37,095 nucleotides of DNA from a bacterium. GTDB taxonomy: Bacteria > Patescibacteriota > Saccharimonadia > Saccharimonadales > Saccharimonadaceae. The stretch spans positions 1 through 37,095 of the forward strand of contig JAJYBZ010000006.1 of the NCBI GenBank assembly GCA_021778755.1, written 5' to 3'. Numbering within the stretch: position 1 is the first letter of the stretch; each line of letters opens with the position of its first letter. Shown here piece after piece: positions 1-9,258 of the stretch. The translations under genes were made by a program, and so were the position numbers. The notes below the pieces were generated by a model, which saw nothing but the letters and a program-made list of their open reading frames with translations, did no database searches and was not told where the DNA came from.

Positions 1-14
1 CCAGCCATAAAAAT

Positions 15-42
15 CGACTCACCTTTTGGTGGGTCGTTTTTT
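15..42 (+). terminator. Rho-independent terminator of an upstream gene
   Basis: Nine-base arms (15-23 and 28-36, one G-T wobble) around a TTTT loop are followed by a run of T. It ends a plus-strand transcript that begins before the window. Bases 1-6 (CCAGCC) match the last six bases of the two structured repeats further on, which hints at a third copy just outside the window, but six bases prove nothing. Confidence 0.7.
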
Positions 43-47
43 ATAAC

Positions 48-200
48 CTGGCTGTCGGGATTCGGACCCCTTTAGGGGTGAGAACTGCCATGACGGCAGT
101 TCGCAAGGCCGGAAGCCGGATGACGAATGTCTCCGACTGAGGCGGGGTCGTGGAAATTTGCAAAGCAAATTATCTGTGACCGAATCCCTCCATCCCAGCC
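48..200 (+). ncRNA. Unrecognised structured RNA-like element, copy 1
   Basis: The ends pair: GGCTG (50-54) with CAGCC (196-200), and GGGATTCGG (57-65) with CCGAATCCC (180-188). Inside are hairpins at 66-79, 82-102 (8 bp), 107-117 (GGC/GCC), 134-150 (CGAC/GTCG) and 156-170 (ATTTGC/GCAAAT). A related copy lies at about 2480-2656 in the same orientation; the last 25 bases (176-200) are identical there, and several stems are kept by compensatory changes. No known RNA class was recognised: it does not fit tRNA, tmRNA, SRP or RNase P signatures. The strand is inferred from the orientation of the upstream terminator and is not proven. Confidence 0.5.
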
Positions 201-390
201 AAATGTGACACTTTCAAATGAGACCCATATGGGTTGCATTTTGCTAGAGAGCTAGGTATTAAACCAATTAACAGAAGCCTGTCTTCGGTAGGCGATAGTC
301 ATTTTGACAAGCTTAGTTACCTATATTTTAAATATGAATTTAAGTTAAAATTCTAGGTCAGTCCGGGGCGATTGAGCTTGATTTGAATGA

Positions 391-879
391 CTAACCGAGT
401 CTCTTTAGAAAATCGTATGTGGTCATCAAATTATAGAGTTTACCTTGATTGGTATCATTGCCCATTGGCTTAAGTTTCGCTTCCTCGATCGACTCCGAAA
501 CATACGTCGTTGCCTCCTCGAGAGTAAGCCATTGTATAGTAAACTGGGCCTCACCTTCGTCCTGTGGGTTGGCTACTCCCCCTGTAGTGTCAAGCGTTGC
601 AGTATATCCGTTAACGAGGTATTTTTTGTCGAGTAGGTTGCGATACTGCACAATCGTTCCGATTGTTTGAATATTTTTTACAGTGAAGCCTAGTTCTTCT
701 TGCAGCTCTCGGGTAATTGCATCGTGATCTGATTCGCCTGGTTCAATTCCGCCGCCAGGTAATAAACCTTTATTGAGGATTAAAAGTTGATTATCTTTTT
801 TAATTACAACCTTCACGGTTGGTCTATCCGTGTATTGTATTGATGCATCTACTTGACCAATAGTCGCTAAAATATTCAT
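391..879 (-). CDS. NUDIX hydrolase
   Basis: A 162-residue protein with a perfect Nudix box at residues 43-65 (G-x5-E-x7-REL-x-EE-x-GF), which binds Mg2+ and hydrolyses a nucleoside diphosphate linked to another group. The substrate cannot be told from sequence; nucleotide-pool sanitation and NADH or ADP-sugar hydrolysis are all possible. A -10 box (TATTAT) ends six bases before the ATG, so the message is probably leaderless. It is transcribed away from the pilin gene at 1135 and lies between the two structured-RNA copies. Confidence 0.88.
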   Translation of the reverse strand: MNILATIGQVDASIQYTDRPTVKVVIKKDNQLLILNKGLLPGGGIEPGESDHDAITRELQEELGFTVKNIQTIGTIVQYRNLLDKKYLVNGYTATLDTTGGVANPQDEGEAQFTIQWLTLEEATTYVSESIEEAKLKPMGNDTNQGKLYNLMTTYDFLKRLG

Positions 880-923
880 ACCTTTATAATATCACTCGAT
901 TTATCCAGGGGCACTCCCTGGAT
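880..923 (-). promoter_or_regulatory. Leaderless-type promoter and upstream hairpin of the NUDIX gene
   Basis: On the minus strand TATTAT (891-886) is followed by six bases and then the ATG at 879. No good -35 box is visible. An 8-bp perfect hairpin (ATCCAGGG/CCCTGGAT, 903-923) lies just upstream and might bind a regulator, or be a remnant terminator without a T tract. Confidence 0.45.
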
Positions 924-967
924 TAAAGCCGAACTCCCACCGATTTCTCGTCCGTTGGTTGGATATC

Positions 968-997
968 TTGTATGCTATATTTCGCTTATGGTATACT
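968..997 (+). promoter_or_regulatory. Putative promoter of the pilin/FGE gene
   Basis: TTGTAT (968-973) and TATACT (992-997) are separated by 18 bases. It would give a leader of about 40 nt before the ATG at 1044, with a purine-rich AGAAGAAAG stretch as a possible ribosome binding site for that ATG. Confidence 0.45.
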
Positions 998-1103
998 ACC
1001 TCTAGATATCATTTAACATAGCTAGAGAAGAAAGTACGATCGTATGAATTTTAGTAAAAACAGTGGACATTTCACTAATTACACAACGCTTCATAAAAAT
1101 AGC

Positions 1104-2352
<1,249 letters not shown>

Positions 2353-2416
2353 TGGTGCGAGGGAGTCGAGTGAAATGCCAGCCGGCGGGTATGTCCGAGC
2401 GACCGAAGTACTATCC

Positions 2417-2656
2417 TGGAGGGATACAGACTTTGACTAGAAGGTCTGTCCTTCTTACCTTGCTTATCATTTTGAGAGCGACGTTCCGATGATGATTTAT
2501 TGTTAATCGTGAACTTTAGGAGTGAGAATTGCCATGTCGGTAATGCGCAAGGCCAGAAGCCGGATGACGAACGTCACCGACCGAGACGGAGTCGACCAAT
2601 TTATCGAAGATAAATATGGGTGACGCGGAACGTGACCGAATCCCTCCATCCCAGCC
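2417..2656 (+). ncRNA. Unrecognised structured RNA-like element, copy 2
   Basis: This fills most of the gene-free stretch 2353-2665. The region from about 2510 aligns with copy 1 and the final 25 bases (2632-2656) are identical to 176-200. Compared with copy 1, the stem at 2526-2546 has a C-G to T-A change and the stem at 2599-2615 (ATTTATC/GATAAAT) differs in both arms yet still pairs. Extra closing helices are TGGAGGGAT (2417-2425) with ATCCCTCCA (2640-2648), or ACGTTCCG (2481-2488) with CGGAACGT (2626-2633). It lies between the DGR-like gene and the converging methylase gene. Function unknown. Confidence 0.5.
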
Positions 2657-2665
2657 CCCTATGGC

Positions 2666-3394
2666 CTACTTGCCGCTAGCCGCAAATAGTGCCATCCACT
2701 GCGCAAGCTTCATTTGTGAAGGTTTGATGTTGGCAGGTAGATTAATTGCATCTCTTGGAGCTTTGGCAAAGATCTTGGGGTCGGAAAAACAGCCGATGAT
2801 GAATTTACGGTAGGCCGGTATTCTGCTACGTTCAATTAGTGGCTCTGGGCGATGTAAAATTTCAATTAGGACGGTGTCGACATTTGGATGTGGCCAGTAG
2901 TCGGTCCGCTTTAATGGTTTGCGAATGCGCACGGCAAATTCTGGGCCAATCAGCATACCTAATTGGCCAGTAAAGCGGTCGGAATCAGGCAGGAGCTTAT
3001 TGGCGAACTGCTTTTGAACGATTAAATAGGTCGCCACTGGGGGGTTGGCGGCTTCAGTTATTTTGTGGATGATTGGTGAACTGAGGTGGAATGGAATATT
3101 CGAGAATATCTTGTACGGCGTGTTCGGCAGAGACATTGTCAGAAAGTCACCTTCCCGCACGGTCACATTGGGGTAGTCGGCCATATTTTCGCGGAGCTTT
3201 GTGGCGATGCGCGGTTCTAGCTCGATGGCAACCACTGATTTACAGCGTCCGGCCAGGACTGATGATATCGTGCCGCTCCCCGCTCCTATGTCGTAGACTG
3301 TATCGCCAGGTTTGATATTGCTATGGCCGATTAATTCCTTAATAAGCGCTGGATTGCGCAGAAAGTATTGTGAGTAATTAGCTAATCTTTTCAT
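2666..3394 (-). CDS. rRNA adenine N6-dimethyltransferase (Erm/KsgA family)
   Basis: A 242-residue SAM-dependent methylase. SQYFLRN near the N-terminus, motif I VYDIGAGSGTIS, and the catalytic NIPF motif identify the rRNA adenine dimethylase family. SQ-FL and NIPF are closer to Erm (23S A2058) than to KsgA (16S; usually NLPY). If Erm, it could lower sensitivity to macrolides; if KsgA, it acts in small-subunit maturation. A TATAAT box lies upstream. Its 3' end lies ten bases from structured-RNA copy 2. Confidence 0.82.
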   Translation of the reverse strand: MKRLANYSQYFLRNPALIKELIGHSNIKPGDTVYDIGAGSGTISSVLAGRCKSVVAIELEPRIATKLRENMADYPNVTVREGDFLTMSLPNTPYKIFSNIPFHLSSPIIHKITEAANPPVATYLIVQKQFANKLLPDSDRFTGQLGMLIGPEFAVRIRKPLKRTDYWPHPNVDTVLIEILHRPEPLIERSRIPAYRKFIIGCFSDPKIFAKAPRDAINLPANIKPSQMKLAQWMALFAASGK

Positions 3395-3439
3395 AGTACG
3401 TTGGTCCTGCCATTATACTACGGCACCGGTGTAATTAAT

Positions 3440-5086
3440 CTATTGATTGATGATAATTACGAAGTCGTCAGTTGATTTGATGTCGTTCGGTAGTGCTGAG
3501 GTTATTGCCGTGACACCGAGTGTTGATTGTAATTGAGCCAGTGTTTTTGGCTTTTTGCCCTGGCTTTGATCGTACAAAGTGTACGCCCCCTGTCCGATAT
3601 CTTTACTACTGGCATCGCCAATCGTATCGACGTTTAGGCCTAACTGTTGCAGGGCGGTTTGTTCGGTCTTGGCAGCACCAGCTTTGCCGGAAGCGTTATA
3701 GATAGCAACCGTAGCGTTCTCGGCGACGGCTGGGTTGGTCGATAACTGTTTCGATAAGTAGTTAATAATACTGCTAAAGTCATATGTTCCCGAGGTTGGC
3801 AGGACGACACTTTGGCCCTCGACCATACCGGTTGTGACGACCGTGTTCCCGGTAGCCACGAGGCTGACCTGTGTGATGGAGGTATTCGGTAAAGCTTTTG
3901 CAAAAGTCAGCATAGTCTTGATCTCGCCGCCGCTCAAATTGGTCGAAATATTGTTGCCAAAAGCGTCTAGCAGACTATTGAGGGCGATTGGATTAGCCAG
4001 GACGCTGGCTGTTGTGACTTTCTTTTGTAGGGCAATCAGAATCTTTTGTTGGTTGGCTTGACGGTCGAAGTCACCACGGTTCAGCCCAAAATTCTTGTAG
4101 GAATAGGCTCCGCTGTCAGACCTGGCGCGCGATAGGAACAGGGCCTGTGTACCATCCAGGTGATAGGTACCATCCTTGGGATAATAGACGTTTTTACAGG
4201 TGTATGGTCCTTTTGGACAGTCCCAGTCAAAGTTGGTGTCATAGATGCCACTAGCACCGTCGCCTACAATATTGACATCAATGCCACCAACTGCGTCGAC
4301 TGCCTGTTTGAGTACGCTGTAGTCGGCGTGAACGTAATATTGCGGCGTAATGCCGGTGACTGACGCGACAGTTGCCATTAATTGTTTAGCGCCCGCGGCA
4401 TCCTGCTGGGCATAATTAGGTCCTGGTGTGGCTGCCGAGTCGAAGAGGTTTGCGCCACACTCGTAGACGGCATTAATCTTGGCATAGTTGCCGACGTCGC
4501 AGTTATCAAGCTTGACCCAGAGGTCGCGCGGAATGCCAACGAGTTTGACTGTTTGATTCTTTTGGTCGATACTAGCTAACTCAATTGAATCAGTTAGCCA
4601 TAGGCCACCGCCACCGGAGGCGTTTTGGTGGGCGCTATCATCTTGTGATGTACCAAACAGCAAGATATTGGTTCTACCCTGACTATCGGTCTTGAGCGGC
4701 GTACCCGGTGCGATTAAACTCAGGATATTACCACCGTTAAAAACCTTACCAGACACGATAAAGGCTTTAGCACCTATGTATCCTAGGGCGCTAAGGACAA
4801 GAATCAGTAGAATGGCAATTGTCCATATTACCTTCTTTTTAGTAAGGCGACGTCTGGGCTTTAATAATTTCTGCGGCTTGGTGATTGGTAGTAATTTAGG
4901 CATAGTGGGTCTAGTCGGTGGCATTGGAGCAAGCGGTTCTGTCGGCAAGACTATTGTTTCACTAGGTTGTTCATGGTTGTCGACTAAGAAACGCTCAGGA
5001 ATTGGAGCAGTGTCTTCTGTGCGCGCGGCCGCTTGGCGCCGTTTGTGCACAAAACCATCGATACTTGGATAGTTGTTTGATTTCAT
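3440..5086 (-). CDS. LytR-CpsA-Psr (LCP) family protein with LytR_C domain
   Basis: 548 residues: a proline-rich cytoplasmic N-terminus with a basic stretch, one membrane helix at about 85-105, an extracellular LCP domain (NILLFGTS, ..LVGIPRDLWV.., the Arg-rich SRARSD and RGDFDR motifs that bind the polyprenyl phosphate), and a C-terminal LytR_C domain (VAIYNASGKAGAA onward). LCP enzymes transfer glycopolymers from lipid carriers to peptidoglycan or proteins at the cell surface. Its own TTGACA-type promoter lies just upstream, with AGGATAAG as a ribosome binding site. Confidence 0.9.
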   Translation of the reverse strand: MKSNNYPSIDGFVHKRRQAAARTEDTAPIPERFLVDNHEQPSETIVLPTEPLAPMPPTRPTMPKLLPITKPQKLLKPRRRLTKKKVIWTIAILLILVLSALGYIGAKAFIVSGKVFNGGNILSLIAPGTPLKTDSQGRTNILLFGTSQDDSAHQNASGGGGLWLTDSIELASIDQKNQTVKLVGIPRDLWVKLDNCDVGNYAKINAVYECGANLFDSAATPGPNYAQQDAAGAKQLMATVASVTGITPQYYVHADYSVLKQAVDAVGGIDVNIVGDGASGIYDTNFDWDCPKGPYTCKNVYYPKDGTYHLDGTQALFLSRARSDSGAYSYKNFGLNRGDFDRQANQQKILIALQKKVTTASVLANPIALNSLLDAFGNNISTNLSGGEIKTMLTFAKALPNTSITQVSLVATGNTVVTTGMVEGQSVVLPTSGTYDFSSIINYLSKQLSTNPAVAENATVAIYNASGKAGAAKTEQTALQQLGLNVDTIGDASSKDIGQGAYTLYDQSQGKKPKTLAQLQSTLGVTAITSALPNDIKSTDDFVIIINQ

Positions 5087-5100
5087 AAAAAGCTTATCCT

Positions 5101-5129
5101 AGTATGCCGATTAGATTGATGTCTGTCAA
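5101..5129 (-). promoter_or_regulatory. Sigma70-type promoter of the LCP gene
   Basis: On the minus strand TTGACA (5129-5124), a 17-base spacer and CATACT (5106-5101). Transcription would begin about 8-10 bases before the ATG at 5086. Confidence 0.6.
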
Positions 5130-5164
5130 CGCTTGATTATACTAATTAACGTCTTAAAGATAGC

Positions 5165-6571
5165 TTATTTGGGCGATTTCTTGTCGCGCCAGATAAGCTT
5201 ATAAATCTTGAGCTTGTCGGGTATTTGATTCAGTATGGGGATAAATGGAAAGGCAATCATTAACATAAAAAAGCTTCCAAAGATAAGTGCTGCATCACGA
5301 TCGCCATTACTGTCGCCAGCTAGAATAGTGTGGTTCAAGATACCTATTGGCGCCAACCACCAGGCGCCTGGTGCCGAACCGGCTTCTTCGTGTAGCATGC
5401 CATACTGATCAGTTGTTAGGCTTAGACTAGCGGCTGTATCAGCTAGAACGCCGCTGTCAGACAAGAAACGGGTAACATAGGTAGTTGTATTACCGGGGCT
5501 TGCCTGGGCATTAGAGGCGGCCACGACTGGTTCGTACAATCCAGCCTGGGCCATGCCGACTAATTGGCTAATAATCATCACGACTGTATTCGTGCTTTTA
5601 ATCTGGCTCTTGCCGTCCCACTTGCTCAGGAATGCGGTGGCATCACTGAGCTGCTGGTTCTGGGCGTCGGTTGTCTCAGCTTGAAAGACGGTCACCTGGT
5701 TGGTTGAGTTGGCTTGATTATTTAATTGCGCTAGATGTTCGTATGGCGCATAGATATATACTTGACGCGTGCTGTATGTGTAGGGGGCGATATTATCGAC
5801 GTAACCGGCGGTATCAGATGTACCGTCGAATTCCTTGAGAAGCGTCGTGGCGACAGCGCCTGGGTCCCCTGTGGCGACTTCTTGGATTGTAATCGGTTTA
5901 ATGTATGGTGACGGGAAGATGAAAGCTAGCGCCAGGACTAGGACAATTAAAACGCCGCCACGGGCAAATAGTAGCGTATGGTTAGCTGGAACTGTCTTAA
6001 CTACAATCTCTTTCTTGTATGGTTTGGCAATACCGCGGACCCTAACTAGTAAGTAGTGACCGAATAATAGAGCTAGAATTAATAATGGAATTGCGGCAAT
6101 GTGGATGCCGTAGATTTGTTGGTAGTTTAAGGTATTTAACCAATAGCCGAGGCCACTGCCGTTGTAGAAGTCGGCACCTTGCAAACTGCGCCATTGTGAT
6201 GAAAAGTCACCTCTCAGTACGAAGCCGAACTCCGCCTCGAGGACGACGAACAGCAACATGAGGACGCCCAGCACCCAGGTCAAGCGACGCGGTTTTTTAA
6301 AAGCCGAGGTCAAAAAAACGATTAGTAAATGCATCGATATAAAGAGTACGAAGGCCTGAGTTGACCACATGTGAATACTACGGAAGTACTCCCCTGTTGG
6401 ATTAGTCAGCCACCAGCTAGGTCCATTAATGCCGAGGAATACCCCGGTGACAATTAAGAGCAATAATGAGGTTGCCGACAAAAATCCTAGCGAGTAAAAG
6501 AATTTATTGGCATACGACGGTGCCTTTTGGATCATCAGTGGTTGCAAGATTTGTTTGATTGTTTGTGGCAT
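5165..6571 (-). CDS. Cytochrome b/b6-like membrane protein
   Basis: 468 residues. The first 200 form a cytochrome b N-terminal domain: four helices with paired haem ligands H67/H81 and H157/H172. The 14- and 15-residue spacings are those of cytochrome b6 (bc1-type b has 14 and 14). A membrane helix near 205-220 follows, then an outer domain of about 170 residues with no recognised family, then a last membrane helix and PFIPILNQIPDK. No Rieske protein, cytochrome c or subunit IV gene is nearby. It probably moves electrons from quinol to an unknown partner. Conserved haem ligands argue that it is functional. Confidence 0.8.
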   Translation of the reverse strand: MPQTIKQILQPLMIQKAPSYANKFFYSLGFLSATSLLLLIVTGVFLGINGPSWWLTNPTGEYFRSIHMWSTQAFVLFISMHLLIVFLTSAFKKPRRLTWVLGVLMLLFVVLEAEFGFVLRGDFSSQWRSLQGADFYNGSGLGYWLNTLNYQQIYGIHIAAIPLLILALLFGHYLLVRVRGIAKPYKKEIVVKTVPANHTLLFARGGVLIVLVLALAFIFPSPYIKPITIQEVATGDPGAVATTLLKEFDGTSDTAGYVDNIAPYTYSTRQVYIYAPYEHLAQLNNQANSTNQVTVFQAETTDAQNQQLSDATAFLSKWDGKSQIKSTNTVVMIISQLVGMAQAGLYEPVVAASNAQASPGNTTTYVTRFLSDSGVLADTAASLSLTTDQYGMLHEEAGSAPGAWWLAPIGILNHTILAGDSNGDRDAALIFGSFFMLMIAFPFIPILNQIPDKLKIYKLIWRDKKSPK

Positions 6572-6694
6572 ATTAGAGCGACCTGTTAATAGTTTGATAT
6601 TAACATCATACCACTTATGTTCATGCGCGGTAATATCTATTGCCAGGCAGAAGCTGCTATAATTAATAGAGGTAATTATTGACTAGGGGGTACG

Positions 6695-7531
6695 ATGGCT
6701 AATATCAGCGCAGTAACTTTGAACAACGGTATAATCATGCCGCAATTGGGTCTTGGTGTGTATCAGGTCAAGGATGGTGACGAAGTCGAAGCAGCAGTTC
6801 TGGCCGCGCTCCAATCCGGCTATCGTTTGATTGATACTGCCTCTCTGTATGGTAATGAAATTGGTGTTGGCCGAGCCATCAAAGCCAGCGGCATCCCCCG
6901 TCAGGAAATATTTGTAACTACTAAATTATGGAATGACGATCAAGGTTATGACGCGGCTCTGGCCGCCTTTGATGTAAGTTTGAAAAAGCTGGATATGGAT
7001 TATGTTGATTTATATTTAATTCATTGGCCGTCACCGAAGCGCGGCTTGTATGTTGAGACTTGGCGGGCCTTTGAAGAAATATATCGCCAAGGTCGTGCCA
7101 AGGCGATTGGTGTTAGTAATTTCCACCAGCCGCACCTCGACACGTTGCTAGAGAGTGCGACGATTACGCCTGCCGTCAACCAAATCGAACTTCATCCCGA
7201 TCTACCTCAATTAGAACTGCGTGCGTACTGTCAAAAACTAGGCATTATAGTCGAATCATGGAGTCCGCTTGGCGGTGGTGGCGGTTCGTTGCTGGACCAG
7301 CCGGTCCTCGCAACTATCGGCCAACGATACGGTAAATCCCCTGCCCAGGTCGTGATTCGCTGGCATATTCAGAACGGTCTGGTGGTAATACCTAAATCGT
7401 CGCACGCCGAGCGCATTCAGCAGAATATTGATGTTTTCGATTTTGAACTTTCAGCCGCCGACGTGGAATTAATTAACGGACTTGCAGCTGACAATCGGGT
7501 CGGTCCCAACCCCGAAACTGCAACCTTTTAG
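6695..7531 (+). CDS. Aldo/keto reductase
   Basis: 278 residues, the normal length for the (beta/alpha)8 NADPH-dependent family. The catalytic tetrad is present: D47, Y52, K77 and H110 (LIHWPSP), and the nucleotide-binding segment IPKSSHAERIQQN lies near the C-terminus. Closest in type to 2,5-diketo-D-gluconate / methylglyoxal reductases; the true substrate is unknown. TATAAT at 6658-6663 and a strong AGGGGG ribosome binding site precede the ATG. Transcribed divergently from the cytochrome b gene. Confidence 0.92.
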   Translation: MANISAVTLNNGIIMPQLGLGVYQVKDGDEVEAAVLAALQSGYRLIDTASLYGNEIGVGRAIKASGIPRQEIFVTTKLWNDDQGYDAALAAFDVSLKKLDMDYVDLYLIHWPSPKRGLYVETWRAFEEIYRQGRAKAIGVSNFHQPHLDTLLESATITPAVNQIELHPDLPQLELRAYCQKLGIIVESWSPLGGGGGSLLDQPVLATIGQRYGKSPAQVVIRWHIQNGLVVIPKSSHAERIQQNIDVFDFELSAADVELINGLAADNRVGPNPETATF

Positions 7532-7580
7532 CTTATTGATTAGCCGTTAGCGAAATTTTATAATTCGTCGCACTAGGACC

Positions 7581-7610
7581 TAGACGCTCATGTGGTAGCG
7601 GGTATATAAT
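7581..7610 (+). promoter_or_regulatory. Putative promoter upstream of two small ORFs
   Basis: TAGACG (7581-7586) and TATAAT (7605-7610) with an 18-base spacer. The expected start of transcription is only about seven bases before the GTG at 7624. Confidence 0.5.
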
Positions 7611-7623
7611 TATATTTAGTCAT

Positions 7624-7824
7624 GTGAGTACTGGTGATTTATCAACTTTCCACCCACAGACTTATGCGAGAAGTCATCTTGCGCCGGCAAGCCTACTGGT
7701 AGTCATTTACTCTCAGGAAGCCACTGCTGTCCGCCACAGTTTAAAGGTAAAAACGGTCAACAGAACACGCTCGAACGGCGCGTTGTTCCTATCCGGATTA
7801 CTTACTCCAAAACCCGTTCGCTGA
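7624..7824 (+). CDS. Possible small protein, 66 residues
   Basis: A GTG-started reading frame that fits the promoter at 7581-7610 as a near-leaderless message. It fills most of the gap 7532-7883. No family, signal peptide or membrane segment was recognised; it is rich in Ser, Thr, Arg and Leu. It could instead be a 5' leader of the gene at 7884. Weak call. Confidence 0.3.
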   Translation: MSTGDLSTFHPQTYARSHLAPASLLVVIYSQEATAVRHSLKVKTVNRTRSNGALFLSGLLTPKPVR

Positions 7825-7883
7825 CCAGAAACCAAGTTGTCAGCTTATTTGCATTTAAATTAAATTTCTTGGAGTAAACAACT

Positions 7884-8135
7884 ATGAACAAAAGAGACAT
7901 CAACGAACAAGTTATCGTCACCGCCATGGGATTCAAGCGCGATTTGGCCGTCTACCCTCGTCGCATCGAATATCAAGGCTTAACCTACGACTTTATTGAT
8001 GCCGGGCTGCGCTGTCTGGTGCGCCACGGCGGCCGTATCGCCGAAATCTTGACATTAACCGATGGCAGCGCGGATTTTCGCCTGCGCAGCGACAACCGCG
8101 GTTACAGCTGGACGCTGCTAAGCATTACAGGCTAA
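7884..8135 (+). CDS. Hypothetical small protein, 83 residues
   Basis: A good ribosome binding site (GGAG, eight bases before ATG) supports this start. The protein is basic and beta-rich in appearance (RRIEYQGLTYDFIDAGLRCL, RLRSDNRGYSWTLLSI) with no membrane segment; no family recognised. Its stop codon overlaps by four bases the stop of the converging fur-family gene. Confidence 0.65.
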   Translation: MNKRDINEQVIVTAMGFKRDLAVYPRRIEYQGLTYDFIDAGLRCLVRHGGRIAEILTLTDGSADFRLRSDNRGYSWTLLSITG

Positions 8136-8506
8136 TTGGCCAGGTGTGAGCAGCGGTTACACGAGCCGCGGATAACTATACTGGTCGGTACGATACTGTC
8201 CCCTATCTGGTTCTGGATATGGCTAATAAGATCTTGATGCAAATCAAGGTCTTTTACTTTGTCGCAAGTTGCGCAAATAAAATGACTATGCGCTGAGGGT
8301 CGACAGTCCAGGATCACTTGACCATGGTTGGTTAGGCTGCCCCCAATGGTATTGTCTCTAGCTAGTCTAGCGGTTGTACGATGGACTGATGGCAGCGTGA
8401 CGTCAGGTAGGCGTAGTTTGACGCGCTCCCATAGCTGAGCATTAGTAGCGTGTTTTAATTTATCTAGCTCCTCAATGATAGTTGTAGCTTGAATAGTTCG
8501 TCTCAT
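8132..8506 (-). CDS. Fur-family metal-responsive repressor
   Basis: 124 residues: winged-helix DNA-binding half (residues about 10-70) followed by the dimerisation half with HSHFICATCDKV and a second cysteine pair CNRC, the structural Zn site of Fur/Zur/PerR proteins. Which metal or peroxide it senses cannot be decided. A -10 box (TATTAT) ends six bases before the ATG, so it is probably leaderless. That box overlaps the promoter of the divergent redox operon (8573 onward), which suggests it controls both. Confidence 0.86.
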   Translation of the reverse strand: MRRTIQATTIIEELDKLKHATNAQLWERVKLRLPDVTLPSVHRTTARLARDNTIGGSLTNHGQVILDCRPSAHSHFICATCDKVKDLDLHQDLISHIQNQIGDSIVPTSIVIRGSCNRCSHLAN

Positions 8507-8541
8507 TTGTCTATAATAGGTTAATAATTGACTTTAGTAAA
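8489..8541. promoter_or_regulatory. Overlapping divergent promoters: fur-family gene and redox operon
   Basis: Minus strand: TTTACT (8541-8536), 17 bases, TATTAT (8518-8513), then the fur-family ATG at 8506. Plus strand: TTGAAT (8489-8494), 17 bases, TATAAT (8512-8517), leading to the glutaredoxin gene. The two -10 boxes share five bases, so polymerase can serve only one side at a time, and one bound repressor could block both. Confidence 0.6.
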
Positions 8542-8572
8542 CTATTAACGTTGTAAGGAGAGGAATCTATAA

Positions 8573-8818
8573 ATGAAAATAACAGTTTATTCAACTGCTA
8601 CTTGTGGATATTGCTATGCGCTCAAGCGTTGGCTATCTGATAACCAAATCGACTATACGGAATACCAAGTCGATCGCAACCCAATTGCCGCTAATTATAT
8701 GGTGAGCTTGAGCGGCCAGATGGGTGTGCCGTTCACGACGATTGAACAGGACGACGGTCAAGTCGATAAGGTGTTGGGCTTTGATAAAGCGAAGCTGACC
8801 TCAATATTAATCAATTAA
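8573..8818 (+). CDS. Glutaredoxin / NrdH-type redoxin
   Basis: 81 residues with the thioredoxin-fold start KITVYSTATCGYC, redox cysteines C11 and C14, and the cis-Pro segment GVPFTTI. It reduces protein disulfides in the cytoplasm; the CGYC motif and short length do not separate glutaredoxin from NrdH-redoxin. Strong AAGGAGAGG ribosome binding site. First gene of a plus-strand redox cluster with rhodanese, a membrane protein and NDH-2. Confidence 0.88.
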   Translation: MKITVYSTATCGYCYALKRWLSDNQIDYTEYQVDRNPIAANYMVSLSGQMGVPFTTIEQDDGQVDKVLGFDKAKLTSILIN

Positions 8819-8858
8819 GCAGCGTAAAGCGCTCAGTAACTAATAAAAGGAAAATATA

Positions 8859-9173
8859 ATGTTTGGATTTGGTCCTAAAATTGATGTTGATAAAATTAAC
8901 GCAGAATTAAAAAGTGGCGCAGCCGTCTTGGTCGACGTACGCCGTGATGATGAATGGAATTATGGTCATGCGGCCGGCGCCATGCATCTGGCGGTCGATA
9001 ACATTATGCGCGGTGACGTCCCGGTCAAAAATACAGAGGTTAAGGTATACCTGTACTGTGCATCAGGTGCTAGGGCTAGTGCGGCGCAGAGGATATTGCA
9101 ACAACACGGTTACAGTGTCGAAAACCTGGGCGGCTTAAGTGGCTGGGTGCACGCGGGCGGCGCTACCGAATAA
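8859..9173 (+). CDS. Single-domain rhodanese-like sulfurtransferase
   Basis: 104 residues with VLVDVRRDDEW, GHAAGAMHL and the active-site loop CASGARA (C67), all rhodanese hallmarks. It likely carries a persulfide sulfur on C67; partner unknown. AAAGGA ribosome binding site. It follows the glutaredoxin gene by 40 bases, which suits a thiol/sulfur redox role. Confidence 0.88.
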   Translation: MFGFGPKIDVDKINAELKSGAAVLVDVRRDDEWNYGHAAGAMHLAVDNIMRGDVPVKNTEVKVYLYCASGARASAAQRILQQHGYSVENLGGLSGWVHAGGATE

Positions 9174-9258
9174 TACGCTTACGGTATTTGTAAAAATCTG
9201 GCTATAAGGTATAGTTGTTGATATATAGGATAAAAATAAACAACAAAGGACAATTACT

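Noticed and set aside
176-200. Possible tRNA 3' end (GACCGAATCCC then CCCAGCC) in copy 1 and copy 2
   Set aside because: The T-loop-like bases have no matching T stem, there is no anticodon or D arm, and the bases pair better with GGGATTCGG at 57-65.
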